Below are positions 45,907 to 55,438 of a stretch of DNA of 64,000 bases, in pieces. Under the pieces are notes generated by a model. It saw nothing but the letters and a program-made list of their open reading frames with translations. It did not search any database and was not told the DNA's origin. How positions within the stretch are numbered: the first letter of the stretch is position 1; each line of letters begins with the position of its first letter. A program made the position numbers and the translations under genes. Location of the stretch: NCBI RefSeq assembly GCF_001078705.1, contig NZ_CDMW01000001.1, positions 1,853,541-1,917,540 of the forward strand. The letters are read 5' to 3'. The stretch comes from Streptococcus sanguinis. Lineage in GTDB: Bacteria; Bacillota; Bacilli; Lactobacillales; Streptococcaceae.

Positions 45907-47703
45907 ATGGAACAAAAACATCGTTCTGAATTTCCAGAAAATGAACTCTGGGACCTAACAGCCCTTTACCAAGACCAGGAGGACTTCCTGCGGGCCATCG
46001 AAAAGGCCAGAGAGGACATCCAGAAATTCGTCCGTGATTATCAAGGCAAGCTCAGCACTTTCGAAGATTTTGAGCGGGCTTTTGCTGAGCTAGAGCAGAT
46101 TTATATCCAAATCAGCCACATTGGCAACTACGGCTTTATGCCACAGACCACTGACTTTGGCGACGAGAGCTTTGCGCAGATTGCCCAAGCAGCTATGGAG
46201 TTTGAGACCGAGGCCAATGTCGCACTCAGCTTCTTTGACGACGCCCTAGTCGGCGCAGACGAGGCTGTCTTGGAGAGACTAGGCCAAGAGCCCCATTTGA
46301 CCTCAGCCATTCGCCAAGCTAAAATCAAAAAAGCCCACTATCTGGGAGCGGATGTCGAAAAAGCCTTGACCAATCTAGGTGAAGTCTTTTACAGTCCACA
46401 GGATATTTACACCAAGATGCGGGCCGGCGACTTTGCTATGGCTGACTTTGAAGTAGACGGCAAAGTTTACAAAAACAGCTTTGTCACCTATGAGAATTTC
46501 TATCAAAACCATGAAAATGCAGAAATCCGCGAAAAAGCTTTCCGCTCTTTCTCTGAAGGCCTTCGTCAGCATCAAAATACTGCTGCAGCTGCCTATCTGG
46601 CTCAGGTCAAGTCTGAAAAACTGCTGGCTGACATGAAAGGCTTTGACTCTGTCTTTGACTACTTATTGGCAGAGCAAGAAGTTGATCGCTCTATGTTTGA
46701 CCGGCAGATTGACTTGATTCTGAGCGAATTTGCCCCAGTAGCTCAGAAATACCTCAAGCATGTCGCTAAGGTAAACGGACTTGAAAAAATGACCTTTGCC
46801 GACTGGAAACTGGACTTGGACAGCGAGCTCAATCCCGAAGTCAGCATTGACGACGCCTATGACCTTGTCATGAAATCAGTCGAGCCACTCGGAAAAGAAT
46901 ACTGCCAAGAAGTTGCCCGCTATAAGGAAGAACGCTGGGTCGATTTTGCGGCCAATGCTGGAAAGGATTCTGGAGGCTATGCTGCTGATCCTTATCGAGT
47001 TCACCCTTATGTTCTCATGAGCTGGACTGGCCGTATGAGTGATGTCTATACTCTGATTCACGAGATTGGCCACTCTGGTCAATTTATCTTCTCTGACAAT
47101 CACCAAAGCTACTTTAACGCCCACATGTCTACCTACTACGTGGAAGCACCCTCTACCTTTAATGAGCTCCTGCTCAGTGATTATCTGGAACGCCAGTTTG
47201 ATAACCCACGCCAGAAACGCTTTGCCCTGGCTCACCGTCTGACGGATACCTACTTCCACAACTTCATCACTCACTTGCTGGAAGCTGCCTTCCAACGCAA
47301 GGTCTATACTTTGATTGAAGAAGGCGGAACCTTCGGTGCAAGCAAACTCAACGCTATCATGAAAGAAGTTTTGACAGAATTCTGGGGCGATGCCGTTGAG
47401 ATTGACGACGATGCTGCCTTGACTTGGATACGCCAAGCTCACTACTACATGGGGCTTTACAGCTATACTTACTCCGCAGGCTTGGTCATTTCTACCGCCG
47501 GCTACCTACATCTGAAAAATGACGAAAATGGTGCCCGTGACTGGCTTGAGCTACTCAAATCTGGCGGCAGCAAGACTCCGCTTGAGTCTGCTATGATTAT
47601 CGGAGCAGATATTTCGACGGATAAACCACTCCGCGACACCATTCAGTTCTTGTCTGACACAATTGATCAGATTATTGCTTACAGCGAGGAGTTAGGGCAA
47701 TAA
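45907..47703 (+). CDS. pepF: Oligoendopeptidase F (M3B)
   Basis: 598 aa, the usual length of this family. The zinc motif HEIGHSGQFIF (HExxH) is at about residue 386, followed by the third ligand Glu in the YYVEAPSTFNELL segment. A cytosolic metallopeptidase cutting peptides of about 7-17 residues. AAAGGAG 7 nt before the ATG. Monocistronic, with a perfect terminator after the stop. The streptococcal relative is often called PepB or PepF. Confidence 0.96.
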   Translation: MEQKHRSEFPENELWDLTALYQDQEDFLRAIEKAREDIQKFVRDYQGKLSTFEDFERAFAELEQIYIQISHIGNYGFMPQTTDFGDESFAQIAQAAMEFETEANVALSFFDDALVGADEAVLERLGQEPHLTSAIRQAKIKKAHYLGADVEKALTNLGEVFYSPQDIYTKMRAGDFAMADFEVDGKVYKNSFVTYENFYQNHENAEIREKAFRSFSEGLRQHQNTAAAAYLAQVKSEKLLADMKGFDSVFDYLLAEQEVDRSMFDRQIDLILSEFAPVAQKYLKHVAKVNGLEKMTFADWKLDLDSELNPEVSIDDAYDLVMKSVEPLGKEYCQEVARYKEERWVDFAANAGKDSGGYAADPYRVHPYVLMSWTGRMSDVYTLIHEIGHSGQFIFSDNHQSYFNAHMSTYYVEAPSTFNELLLSDYLERQFDNPRQKRFALAHRLTDTYFHNFITHLLEAAFQRKVYTLIEEGGTFGASKLNAIMKEVLTEFWGDAVEIDDDAALTWIRQAHYYMGLYSYTYSAGLVISTAGYLHLKNDENGARDWLELLKSGGSKTPLESAMIIGADISTDKPLRDTIQFLSDTIDQIIAYSEELGQ

Positions 47704-47712
47704 AGAATAAAC

Positions 47713-47749
47713 AAAATCAGCTTGAAGATTTGCTTCAAGCTGATTTTTA
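47713..47749. terminator. Bidirectional terminator
   Basis: AAATCAGCTTGAAG/CTTCAAGCTGATTT, 14-bp stem, loop ATTTG, flanked by A and T tracts. Shared by pepF (+) and the small membrane protein gene (-). Confidence 0.95.
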
Positions 47750-47755
47750 AACAGT

Positions 47756-48115
47756 TTAATAAAAATAAAGAGACCCAAAAAAGCGGAGATAAAGTAAAAT
47801 ATAGGCACTAAAACAAGCGATAAATATAAGCCATCTTGTCCAGTACTGTGACTTAGTATAATTCTTCATTCGCAGCAGGCCGATGAAAAACCAAATCAGA
47901 CTCCAAAAAACCAGACCTAATATCTGAGGGGCAAAATACGAAATTAAAAGCAAAACAGGGATCAACAAAGCCAATACTAGTATGATTCTTTTTTGCGTGA
48001 TCTGCTCTCTAGGAATCATCCACCCCACAAAGAAACACAAAACCGCTGGAGCGATGAATGGTGTAAAAATCATAAAGACAAATAAAAGATGTTTTAGAAA
48101 CTCAATAATAATCAT
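47756..48115 (-). CDS. Small polytopic membrane protein
   Basis: 119 aa from the ATG at 48115 (a GTG 6 nt upstream is also possible). Four predicted transmembrane helices fill almost the whole protein. No family recognised and no gene partner; about 200 bp lie between it and trxA. Confidence 0.6.
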   Translation of the reverse strand: MIIIEFLKHLLFVFMIFTPFIAPAVLCFFVGWMIPREQITQKRIILVLALLIPVLLLISYFAPQILGLVFWSLIWFFIGLLRMKNYTKSQYWTRWLIFIACFSAYILLYLRFFGSLYFY

Positions 48116-48322
48116 TACCACATTCCCATCATTTTTAAATAACCCAGCTCTCTAGCACGATCCATTGGAAAAAATTTACCTCTACTTATTATACCTTAAA
48201 AAGTGAATTTTCGAACAAAAATTTTAAATTGACTCATTATTGTTACAATCGCAATAAAAAAACCACTCTATAACCAGAGCAGCCTTAATTTTAAATAGGT
48301 CTAATTTAATCTTCCACTCACC

Positions 48323-48637
48323 TTATCCCAATTCTGCCACAATGGCTTTAATCTGCTGGGCAGTATGAACGCCCGCTACCTGCTTGACGATTTGACCGTC
48401 TTTTTTAAAGAGCAAGGTCGGGATAGACATGATGCCAAAGGCGCGTGCTGTAGCGGGATTTTCGTCCACATCCATCTTGACAATCTTGAGCTCATCTTCG
48501 GAAAGTTCCTCTGAGAGCTTGTCAAGGATTGGCCCCTGCATCCGACAAGGTCCGCACCAAGTGGCCCAAAAGTCAATTAGCACTAATCCATCTTTTGTTT
48601 CTTGCTCAAATGTTGCATCTGTGATTGCTTTTACCAT
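48323..48637 (-). CDS. trxA: Thioredoxin
   Basis: 104 aa. Active site FWATWCGPCRM (WCGPC) at about residues 24-34, the cis-Pro in IMSIPTLLF and the terminal helix are all present. General disulfide reductant. It lies 18 bp after the DUF4649 gene, with which it may be cotranscribed. Confidence 0.97.
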   Translation of the reverse strand: MVKAITDATFEQETKDGLVLIDFWATWCGPCRMQGPILDKLSEELSEDELKIVKMDVDENPATARAFGIMSIPTLLFKKDGQIVKQVAGVHTAQQIKAIVAELG

Positions 48638-48655
48638 TATTTTTCTCCTTTATTC

Positions 48656-48877
48656 TTAGTCAAACTTTGTCAAATCCTGCTTCATCAGGAAAAAGAAAAC
48701 ATCGCCGTAAGTACCCTGATAGTTCAAATCATGACCTTTATAAGTCAGTTTTTTAACTGGGTAATAGTCCGCCACACCAATCAAGCAGGCTTGCTGGGAC
48801 TGCTCAAACTCCTGATAAGACTCAAAGGTCATCTTTCGCTCCTGCTTGACAGCATCCAAATATGTAATTTCAATCAT
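48656..48877 (-). CDS. Small DUF4649-family protein
   Basis: 73 aa, one small domain beginning IEITYLDAVKQERKMTFES and ending FLMKQDLTKFD. It matches the DUF4649 type of streptococcal proteins found before trxA. Function unknown. Confidence 0.75.
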   Translation of the reverse strand: MIEITYLDAVKQERKMTFESYQEFEQSQQACLIGVADYYPVKKLTYKGHDLNYQGTYGDVFFFLMKQDLTKFD

Positions 48878-49064
48878 AATTTCTCCTTTTTCAAATTACT
48901 CTTGTAATTTTTATTTTATGACTATATTGTAACGCCTTTAGTTACATCTGTCAAATAAAACGACTTGGAGAAATCAATTCACTTTTTAAGCCACTCACCG
49001 ATTGCCTGATAAACGAAAAGCCTCCCATCGGAAGACTTTCCCATATAAATAAGAAAAAACAGGT

Positions 49065-49478
49065 TCAATGCCCCTTGTGCTTTTTCAACCGTTTTTGCTG
49101 TTTGAGTTCAAATTTCCTTTGCTTAGCCAGTTCTTTCTGCTGCTTGCGCTTGACTCGAGCGATTTTCTTTTGCTCTTCAAACTGCAGCTTCAGCGCTTCC
49201 TGAGACTTTGAAGAACGAGAAGCCATCTGCTCTTTTTTAGCCTGTTTCTGCAGGCGTTTAGGACTGACCGACTTAGTCCTCTCCTTCACTCTGATGCTAG
49301 GACTAAACTGCAACCGATGATAATAACGGTTTAGAAAATCCAACAATTCCTGCGTGCTAGGCTCTGCACCAAAGGTGACTCGGCAAACTCTATAAGATTG
49401 AGCATGTTCCTGCTCAAAAAGACCGTGCCAGAATCCCTCTTCAAAATAAACTGTCAGCGTCATTGAAATCTTATCCAT
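49065..49478 (-). CDS. yjdF: YjdF family protein (DUF2992)
   Basis: 137 aa from the ATG at 49478, preceded by AAAGGAGG; the ORF upstream of this codon lies in the leader RNA. N-terminal domain MTLTVYFEEGFWHGLFE, then a strongly basic, coiled C-terminal half rich in Lys/Gln/Arg. Function unknown. In other Firmicutes these genes are controlled by the yjdF (azaaromatic) riboswitch, and a structured leader is present here. Confidence 0.9.
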   Translation of the reverse strand: MDKISMTLTVYFEEGFWHGLFEQEHAQSYRVCRVTFGAEPSTQELLDFLNRYYHRLQFSPSIRVKERTKSVSPKRLQKQAKKEQMASRSSKSQEALKLQFEEQKKIARVKRKQQKELAKQRKFELKQQKRLKKHKGH

Positions 49479-49479
49479 G

Positions 49480-49592
49480 ACAGCACCTCCTTTAAAAATC
49501 CCTAAGAATGGACAACCAAGGAGGAAGGTTACTGACAAAAAATGGATTTTTGCGTCTGGACTACCAACCAGAACAGTGTTTTTATCTTAGTA
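49480..49592 (-). ncRNA. Candidate yjdF-type (azaaromatic) riboswitch
   Basis: A 5' leader of about 112 nt on the minus strand. Visible stems: CTGG/CCAG around GGTTGGTAGT, GACGCAAAAA pairing with TTTTTTGTC, and AACC/GGTT. A CCTCCTT segment can pair with the AAAGGAGG ribosome site, so ligand-dependent control of translation is plausible. Named from gene context; no covariance search was possible. Confidence 0.55.
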
Positions 49593-49597
49593 GCTAC

Positions 49598-49626
49598 AGT
49601 CTAGCAAGATTTTCTAAAAAATTCAA
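49598..49626 (-). promoter_or_regulatory. Promoter of the yjdF leader
   Basis: Minus-strand TTGAAT (49626-49621), 17-bp spacer, TAGACT (49603-49598). It sets the leader start near 49591. Confidence 0.7.
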
Positions 49627-49710
49627 GGTTATAGAAATCTCTCTTAGATAAGTGAATTGGATTTTCTTACATGAAATCCAGAAAAATTAAAGAGCAAGAA
49701 AGCTCTCTCC

Positions 49711-49739
49711 TTGTAAAATACATTCATTTCCGCTATAAT
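49711..49739 (+). promoter_or_regulatory. Promoter of the alpha/beta hydrolase gene
   Basis: TTGTAA (49711-49716), 17-bp spacer, TATAAT (49734-49739). Confidence 0.8.
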
Positions 49740-49765
49740 ACTACAAATAATGAAAGGAGAGAACT

Positions 49766-50692
49766 ATGAAGTATATTTGGGCTTTCTTAGCAGCCTTGAG
49801 CTTGGCTGGACTGGCTCTGTTCTTCTGGCATTCCCAGACCAAACCGAATCCTACCCCTCCTAAGCCAGAAACCACACAGACAGCCTCTAGCGAGAAGAGC
49901 AACAAGCAACCGACTCCGACACAAGACATCGTGTCCGAAGAGTACAGTATTTCATACGACGACAAGCAACTCTACGGAAATATTACTGCTCCTCGTGACT
50001 ACAAGAGTAAAAAATTGCCGACTATTGTTATCGCGCATGGATTTAACAACACCCTTGAGCAATATGAAATGTACAGCCAACTGCTGGCAAAGCAAGGTTA
50101 TCTGGTTTACAGCTTTGATTTCTACGGCGGCAGCCTCCAATCGAAAAGCGGTGGACAAGATATGCTGAATATGTCAGTCAAGACCGAACTCACAGACTTG
50201 ACTCAAGTCATGGAAAAACTGAGTTCTGAGACCTTTGTAGATAAGAGCAGAATGAGCTTATTCGGTGCCAGCCAAGGTGGTGTCGTTGCCAGTCTCTATG
50301 CTGCTGCTTATCCGGACCGCGTGCACAAACTCATGCTTATCTTTCCAGCTTTCGTTCTTTTTGACGATGTTCAGGAGACTTACCGACAGCTGGGAAGTCC
50401 CGACTTCGATCAACTTCCTGATAGCCTGACACACCGCAATGCTACCCTGGGCAAGATTTATCTAATCGATGCCTTAGACATTGACATCCAAGTAGAGCAG
50501 GCCAAAATCACAGCTCCGACTCTCATTATCCACGGTACTGATGATGCAGTCGTGCCCTACCAGTATGCTGTTCAAGCCAGCCAGACCATTCCAAATGCAG
50601 AGCTTTTCACTGTGGAAGGTGGGGAGCATCGCATCGACGAAAGATTTGCTATCACTGCCGCTCCTGCAATCCAAAAATTCCTGAAAGAGTAA
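49766..50692 (+). CDS. Membrane-anchored alpha/beta hydrolase
   Basis: 308 aa. N-terminal signal anchor (about residues 3-20), a Pro/Thr-rich spacer (25-55), then an alpha/beta hydrolase fold. HGFNNT oxyanion region, nucleophile Ser in FGASQGGVV, Asp in HGTDDAVVP and His in GGEHRI complete the triad. Similar proteins are called cinnamoyl-ester hydrolases or dienelactone-type esterases. Probably faces the outside of the membrane; substrate unknown. AAAGGAGA before the ATG. Confidence 0.88.
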   Translation: MKYIWAFLAALSLAGLALFFWHSQTKPNPTPPKPETTQTASSEKSNKQPTPTQDIVSEEYSISYDDKQLYGNITAPRDYKSKKLPTIVIAHGFNNTLEQYEMYSQLLAKQGYLVYSFDFYGGSLQSKSGGQDMLNMSVKTELTDLTQVMEKLSSETFVDKSRMSLFGASQGGVVASLYAAAYPDRVHKLMLIFPAFVLFDDVQETYRQLGSPDFDQLPDSLTHRNATLGKIYLIDALDIDIQVEQAKITAPTLIIHGTDDAVVPYQYAVQASQTIPNAELFTVEGGEHRIDERFAITAAPAIQKFLKE

Positions 50693-50704
50693 ATTTGCTG
50701 ATAG

Positions 50705-50739
50705 AAAAAGTTCTTCTAAAATAATAGAAGGGCTTTTTT
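50705..50739 (+). terminator. Terminator of the hydrolase gene
   Basis: AAAGTTCTTCTA pairs with TAGAAGGGCTTT and is followed by T residues. Confidence 0.8.
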
Positions 50740-50740
50740 G

Positions 50741-51070
50741 GACCACAAAAAGAGTCTGACTGAGTTAGAAGCAAGACTAAGGAAAAGCCCTCTGAATCCA
50801 GAGGGGGTGATTTGTGCTCGGACTAAGATCCCAGTGAAAAAGAAAAAGCACTCTACAAATAATAGTGCTCCATTCTTGCAGGATAAAATGTTTCTAGACA
50901 AGGCGACGAGCCGAAGATTGTATTAAAATTCTCTTGAAAAATAAAAAATCTCCCCTAAGGGAGAAGATCTGGTTTATTTTACCTTGCAGTGCTAGGAACC
51001 GTAACCGAAGATAATACTTGAGTATATCGAGGTAAGGTGACGAGGCAATGTAAGTAGAAAATAAAGCAGA
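50741..51070. other. Gene-free stretch with two related short repeats
   Basis: About 330 bp between the hydrolase terminator and rpsO. AAGGCGACGAGCCGAAG (from about 50900) and AAGGTGACGAGGCAATG (from about 51034) look like copies of one motif, reminiscent of the BOX-like intergenic repeats of streptococci. The rpsO terminator lies between them. Short ORFs here are open on both strands and have no ribosome site. Confidence 0.5.
50943..50964 (-). terminator. rpsO terminator
   Basis: Minus-strand TCTCCC-TTAG-GGGAGA followed by TTTTTT. Confidence 0.85.
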
Positions 51071-51340
51071 TTAGCGACGAAGTCCAAGAGAGTTAATCAA
51101 CTCACGGTAACGGTTAACGTCGTTCTTACGAAGGTAAGCCAAGAGGTTACGACGGCGACCGATTTTCTTCATCAAACCACGGTAAGTAGCGTGGTCTTTT
51201 TTGTGTTGTTTGATGTGGTCGTTGAGGTGGTTGATTTCCCAAGTAAGGACAGCAACTTGTACCTCTACTGAACCAGTGTCACCTTCGTGACGTGCGTATT
51301 GTGCAATGATTTCATTTTTTTTCTCTTTTGAGATTGCCAT
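51071..51340 (-). CDS. rpsO: 30S ribosomal protein S15
   Basis: 89 aa from the ATG at 51340 with AAAGGAG 6 nt upstream. [22 protein letters not shown] through INSLGLRR is full length. A primary 16S rRNA binder at the platform. Transcribed alone from a strong promoter. Confidence 0.99.
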   Translation of the reverse strand: MAISKEKKNEIIAQYARHEGDTGSVEVQVAVLTWEINHLNDHIKQHKKDHATYRGLMKKIGRRRNLLAYLRKNDVNRYRELINSLGLRR

Positions 51341-51430
51341 GATATACTCCTTTTCTTTACGCTTCATCCGAGTGACAGGTTTGGCATGGCCTGCAACCAA
51401 GAAGAAGTTATTTGTCTTTACGACATACTT

Positions 51431-51459
51431 ATTCTACCAAGAAGGTCTACCTTTGTCAA
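51431..51459 (-). promoter_or_regulatory. rpsO promoter and leader
   Basis: Minus-strand TTGACA (51459-51454), 17-bp spacer, TAGAAT (51436-51431). The leader of about 85 nt (CAGG/CCTG and GGCATGGCC-type pairings) could host S15 autoregulation, which is common but not proven here. Confidence 0.8.
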
Positions 51460-51506
51460 ATGATTCTGTTTCAACTCTTTTGTATGAGGAATTCAGGCTC
51501 TTTCAT

Positions 51507-52235
51507 TTACAATTCAACGCCGAAGATTGCCAAAGAAAGCATTTCTTCCTCGGTTAATCTCCGCCATTCTCCGAGAGCTAGTGCGGGATCCAACTGTAGG
51601 GGCCCCATCGTGAGGCGCTGAAGATCCGTAACTTCTTTTCCGCAGGCAGCCACCATACGCTTGACCTGATGGAACTTGCCCTCAGTTAAGGTAATTTCTA
51701 CAAGAGAAGTCTCTTTTGCTTCATCCAGCTCTACAATCTTGAGCTGAGCTGGCTGGCAGGTGAAGTCTTTCAGTTCTATTCCTGCAGCAAAGCGCTCCTC
51801 ATCTGCTTGGTTCATCAGGCCTGCTACTTGAGCTCGGTAGATTTTTTCTACGTGCTTTTTGGGTGACAGCATGGCATGGGCCAGCTTGCCATTATTGGTC
51901 AGAAGGAGCAGGCCGTGGGTATCAATATCCAAGCGGCCGACAGGAAAGACTTCTTTCTGACGGGCAGTCTCGTCCAGCAAGTCCAGAACCGTCTTATGAC
52001 GGTCATCCTCTGTCGCCGAAATGACTCCCTGCGGCTTGTTGAGAAGGTAGTAAACGAATTTTTCATAGGTCAGCCTTTGGCCAGAAACAACAATCTCATC
52101 TGCTCTTTCATCAATCTGAGCCTTAGGTGATTTCTCTGCTCTGCCATTGACCAAAACCAGCCCTTTCTTTAGGAGCTGCTTAACCTGAGCGCGTGAGCCC
52201 AGACCATTTTCTGCTAAAAATTTATCCAGACGCAT
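51507..52235 (-). CDS. rsuA: 16S rRNA pseudouridine-516 synthase (RsuA-like)
   Basis: 242 aa. N-terminal S4 RNA-binding domain (MRLDKFLAENGLGSRAQVKQ) and a catalytic domain with PVGRLDIDTHGLLLLTNNG (catalytic Asp in GRLD) and KVIRAQVAG-like follow-up. It isomerises a uridine in 16S rRNA. Lies 11 bp after the MFS gene. RsuA versus a near RluB/RluE subtype cannot be fully separated by eye. Confidence 0.9.
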   Translation of the reverse strand: MRLDKFLAENGLGSRAQVKQLLKKGLVLVNGRAEKSPKAQIDERADEIVVSGQRLTYEKFVYYLLNKPQGVISATEDDRHKTVLDLLDETARQKEVFPVGRLDIDTHGLLLLTNNGKLAHAMLSPKKHVEKIYRAQVAGLMNQADEERFAAGIELKDFTCQPAQLKIVELDEAKETSLVEITLTEGKFHQVKRMVAACGKEVTDLQRLTMGPLQLDPALALGEWRRLTEEEMLSLAIFGVEL

Positions 52236-52246
52236 CGTATAACCTC

Positions 52247-53416
52247 CTAGCTTTTTGGAGCCAATCCGCTCTTTTCTTTGCTAAATCTTAGCACAAAGAG
52301 CGAGGTCAGAATCATAGCCAGCCCCAAAACGCTGAAGATAAAGGCTGGGGCGTTAGAGAATCTCCCAATGAAACTGAGGACAAATGTAGTGGCCGTTGCT
52401 CCGATACTGCAACCTAAAATCACGATAGAAGTGGCTTGATTGAGGAGGTGGGCGGAAATGCGCTCGGACAGGGTGTAAAAAATGGTCGTCAGACCGACAC
52501 TATAGACAAAGCCGGCGCTAATAGTAGCCATACTGAGGGACAAGAGATTAGGTGAGAAGCCAATGATAATCTGAGTCATTCCAAAAACCAGACCAGAAAG
52601 CATCAGCAGTTTATCTCTAAAAAGATGTGTCAAACTAGCAAAGCTGATACCCGCTGCAATCCCAATCAACTGCATCAAGGAAAGAATCACGCCTGCTGTC
52701 TGAGCTGTCCCCATACCAGACTTCTCTACAATCCCCGGCACGCGCACATTGATGGCAATATAAGTCAGCACAATGACCCCTGCCACAAAGGCAAAAGCTA
52801 GACTTAGCTGCCAATCATGACTGCTTAGCTTAGGAGCCAATTCAGACTGCTCGTGCTGCTTTTCAGAGACCTTGTCATAAGGGACAAAAAGCAAATAAAG
52901 CGCCAAAACCACCAGTCCAAAGGTATAGACGAGAAAGGCAGCCTGCCAACCGAGAGGAAGAAGCCGACTGACGCCAAAAGTCAAGAGGGCTGTCCCGACT
53001 ACTTCTGCTGATCCCCTCAGTCCTAAAAGCCGAACGCGTTCCTGTCCCTGGTAGCGCTCACTCACAATCGAAATCGCCTTGGCATTGAGCAGACCAATTC
53101 CCATCCCAAAGACAAGCCGAGAGGCAAACATCAGCCAGTAAGACTGATTAAGAAGAGGAAGAAGCCCGCAGAGCGAAAAGATTAGAAGCCCGCTCACAAT
53201 CATCTGACGCTCTGTCAGGTATTTTTCAATGATCCGATTAAACAGCAACATGAGCATAATCCCAGCCGAAGGCAAAGAAACCAGAAGTTCTACCCAACTT
53301 TCTGGAATCCCTTTATAAAAAGCAAACATGGCCGACTGGGCACTGGAAATCGAGAAAGCCGTCGTCAGAATCAAAGAAAGCGAGAGGATACTCACCTTTT
53401 CCATCAATTTTTTCAT
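52247..53416 (-). CDS. MFS transporter
   Basis: 389 aa with 12 predicted membrane helices and the cytoplasmic loop between helices 2 and 3 (NRIIEKYLTERQMI). Resembles CynX/NimT-like or drug-efflux MFS members; substrate unknown. Followed closely by rsuA on the same strand. Confidence 0.88.
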   Translation of the reverse strand: MKKLMEKVSILSLSLILTTAFSISSAQSAMFAFYKGIPESWVELLVSLPSAGIMLMLLFNRIIEKYLTERQMIVSGLLIFSLCGLLPLLNQSYWLMFASRLVFGMGIGLLNAKAISIVSERYQGQERVRLLGLRGSAEVVGTALLTFGVSRLLPLGWQAAFLVYTFGLVVLALYLLFVPYDKVSEKQHEQSELAPKLSSHDWQLSLAFAFVAGVIVLTYIAINVRVPGIVEKSGMGTAQTAGVILSLMQLIGIAAGISFASLTHLFRDKLLMLSGLVFGMTQIIIGFSPNLLSLSMATISAGFVYSVGLTTIFYTLSERISAHLLNQATSIVILGCSIGATATTFVLSFIGRFSNAPAFIFSVLGLAMILTSLFVLRFSKEKSGLAPKS

Positions 53417-53609
53417 TCTATTTTCCTTTAAAATTCACACTACCTCTATCATACAGTTTTTTGGGTCAAGACGCAATTTCTTTGTCAGGAATATTATGGG
53501 TCCCTGTGGCTCCATCAAAAAGCAGACACCCCCAGCCAGTCAAAACCGCTCCCGCCTTTATTTCTTACAGCTTTTATGTTATGATGAAGGATAGAAAAAG
53601 GAGAGAATC

Positions 53610-54242
53610 ATGTCTGTGAGTGAAAAAACATCTGTTATTGAACGATTAACCAAACCAGCCCATTTAATTGATATGAAGGACATTATCCGCGAGGGCAATC
53701 CGACCCTGCGCGCTACCGCTGAGGAAGTCAGCTTCCCTCTGTCTGATCAGGACATCATTTTGGGCGAAAAGATGATGCAATTTCTGAAACATTCTCAGGA
53801 CCCTGTCATGGCTGAAAAAATGGGCTTGCGCGGTGGTGTTGGCCTTGCTGCTCCCCAGCTGGATATTTCCAAACGGCTCATCGCTGTTTTAGTTCCCAAC
53901 CCTGAGGACGAAGAGGGCAATCCACCTAAGGAAGCTTATAGTCTACAAACGCTGATGTACAATCCTAAGATTGTAGCCCACTCCGTTCAGGATGCTGCCT
54001 TAGCTGACGGTGAAGGCTGCCTGTCAGTCGATCGAGAAGTACCGGGCTACGTGGTTCGGCATGCACGAGTGACAGTGGATTACTTTGACAAGGACGGTCA
54101 AAAGCATCGTATCAAGCTCAAGGGCTATAACGCCATTGTTGTTCAGCATGAAATTGACCACATCAACGGCATCATGTTCTACGACCGCATCAATGAAAAA
54201 GACCCATTTGCAGTCAAAGACGGCATGTTGGTGATTGAATAA
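53610..54242 (+). CDS. def: Peptide deformylase
   Basis: 210 aa. The three PDF motifs are intact: [21 protein letters not shown] and [12 protein letters not shown] (HExxH). Insertions mark it as a Gram-positive type II enzyme. It removes the formyl group from nascent proteins. AAAGGAGAG before the ATG; a TG-T-TATGAT extended -10 upstream. Confidence 0.98.
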   Translation: MSVSEKTSVIERLTKPAHLIDMKDIIREGNPTLRATAEEVSFPLSDQDIILGEKMMQFLKHSQDPVMAEKMGLRGGVGLAAPQLDISKRLIAVLVPNPEDEEGNPPKEAYSLQTLMYNPKIVAHSVQDAALADGEGCLSVDREVPGYVVRHARVTVDYFDKDGQKHRIKLKGYNAIVVQHEIDHINGIMFYDRINEKDPFAVKDGMLVIE

Positions 54243-54354
54243 ATAACTTGCATATCATTATCAAAAACACTGATGTTATAATTTAAGACTAGTTTTATTA
54301 ATTGTTTATAAAAATGAAGAGATTATTTTAAAAATTTTAGGAGGAGGAATTCTC

Positions 54355-55371
54355 ATAAAAAAGTTTATTGATATCACTATTTTGTTGGTATGTCTAGCCT
54401 TATTACCTTCTTTGCTACCTTTTTTATGGAACCAATTTTTAGGCTTAATTATAACAACAATTGGTACGTTTATTTTTTGCATTATTTACATTCAAATTAG
54501 AAATTTGATGAAAAATCTTTATTTTAATAGTTCAGATTTTCTAGAACAAAAAAATAACATTACAGATACAATTAAAGAGTTTAACGATATTGCAGAGTAT
54601 GCTAAGTTAATACCAAACAATAATTGTTTTAAAGCAAAGAAGGTTATAGGAGAACATATTCATTTAGCATCTTTTGAAAATACAAGTAGATATAACTATC
54701 GAAGAGATAGAAATATCCGAACTTATAATAATGATAAAGTCTATCCAGCTTCTTTGTATATTGTTAAACGTTCTTCAGAAGAACCTATTAAATATCTATG
54801 CAAATATTTCGATATAGAAGCAAGCGAAGAAAACCTAAAGCAACTTTAAGAAATTAGCGAAAATATTTCGCGGATAGAAAATACTCTGGGGAATCTGAAA
54901 GATAGGCTTGAAAATATTAAAAATAATTTTCAAGCCCCAAAATATATCATTAAATATTACGAACAAGATTTAATACAACATTTAGAAGTTAATGTCCCTG
55001 ATATTAATATTGAATACACTAGATATGTTTTTGAATATGTAAGTAACTCCGGGAACAGTTCTCAAAGAACAACAATTACTTTTAACAACGAAACTGTTGA
55101 AGCAGTCTATCAATATATTTTAGAACAAATTCAATATAATAGAAGTATTCAAACTCAACGATCATTTATGACAAATAGATTACGCAACTATATTAAAGAG
55201 CGCGATAATTATACATGCCAAATTTGCGGTGCGTCAACCAAAGAGCAAAGTCTTTTACTATTAGAAATTGATCATATTATTCCAATTTCTAAAGGCGGAT
55301 TATCTACACCAGATAATTTGCAAACATTATGTTGGAAATGTAACCGTTCAAAATCAAATAAAATATTATAA
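54355..55371 (+). pseudogene. HNH endonuclease gene with lost start codon and in-frame stop
   Basis: GGAGGAGG (54340-54347) is spaced correctly for a start at 54355, but the codon there is ATA, followed by KKFIDITILLVCLALLPS. The frame runs as a membrane-anchored protein to TAA at 54847-54849 and continues in the same frame to 55371 with CQICGAS, LEIDHIIPISKGG, then NLQTLCWKCN: a Cys2-Cys2 HNH nuclease domain. Reading as one gene gives about 338 codons. Two lesions (start and nonsense) suggest an inactivated nuclease, probably an ex-defence or restriction-like gene. Separate annotation of the 155-aa and 67-aa parts would miss this. Confidence 0.85.
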
Positions 55372-55438
55372 ACTTTTGAGTTCTACTTTATCATTGTTTA
55401 TTCATAATAGAAAGTATAGCTTTTAAACTGACCAAAGA

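Noticed and set aside
50738-50926. A pair of about 60-codon frames on both strands
   Set aside because: Both strands open over the same stretch, no ribosome site, next to terminators and repeats; more likely noncoding.
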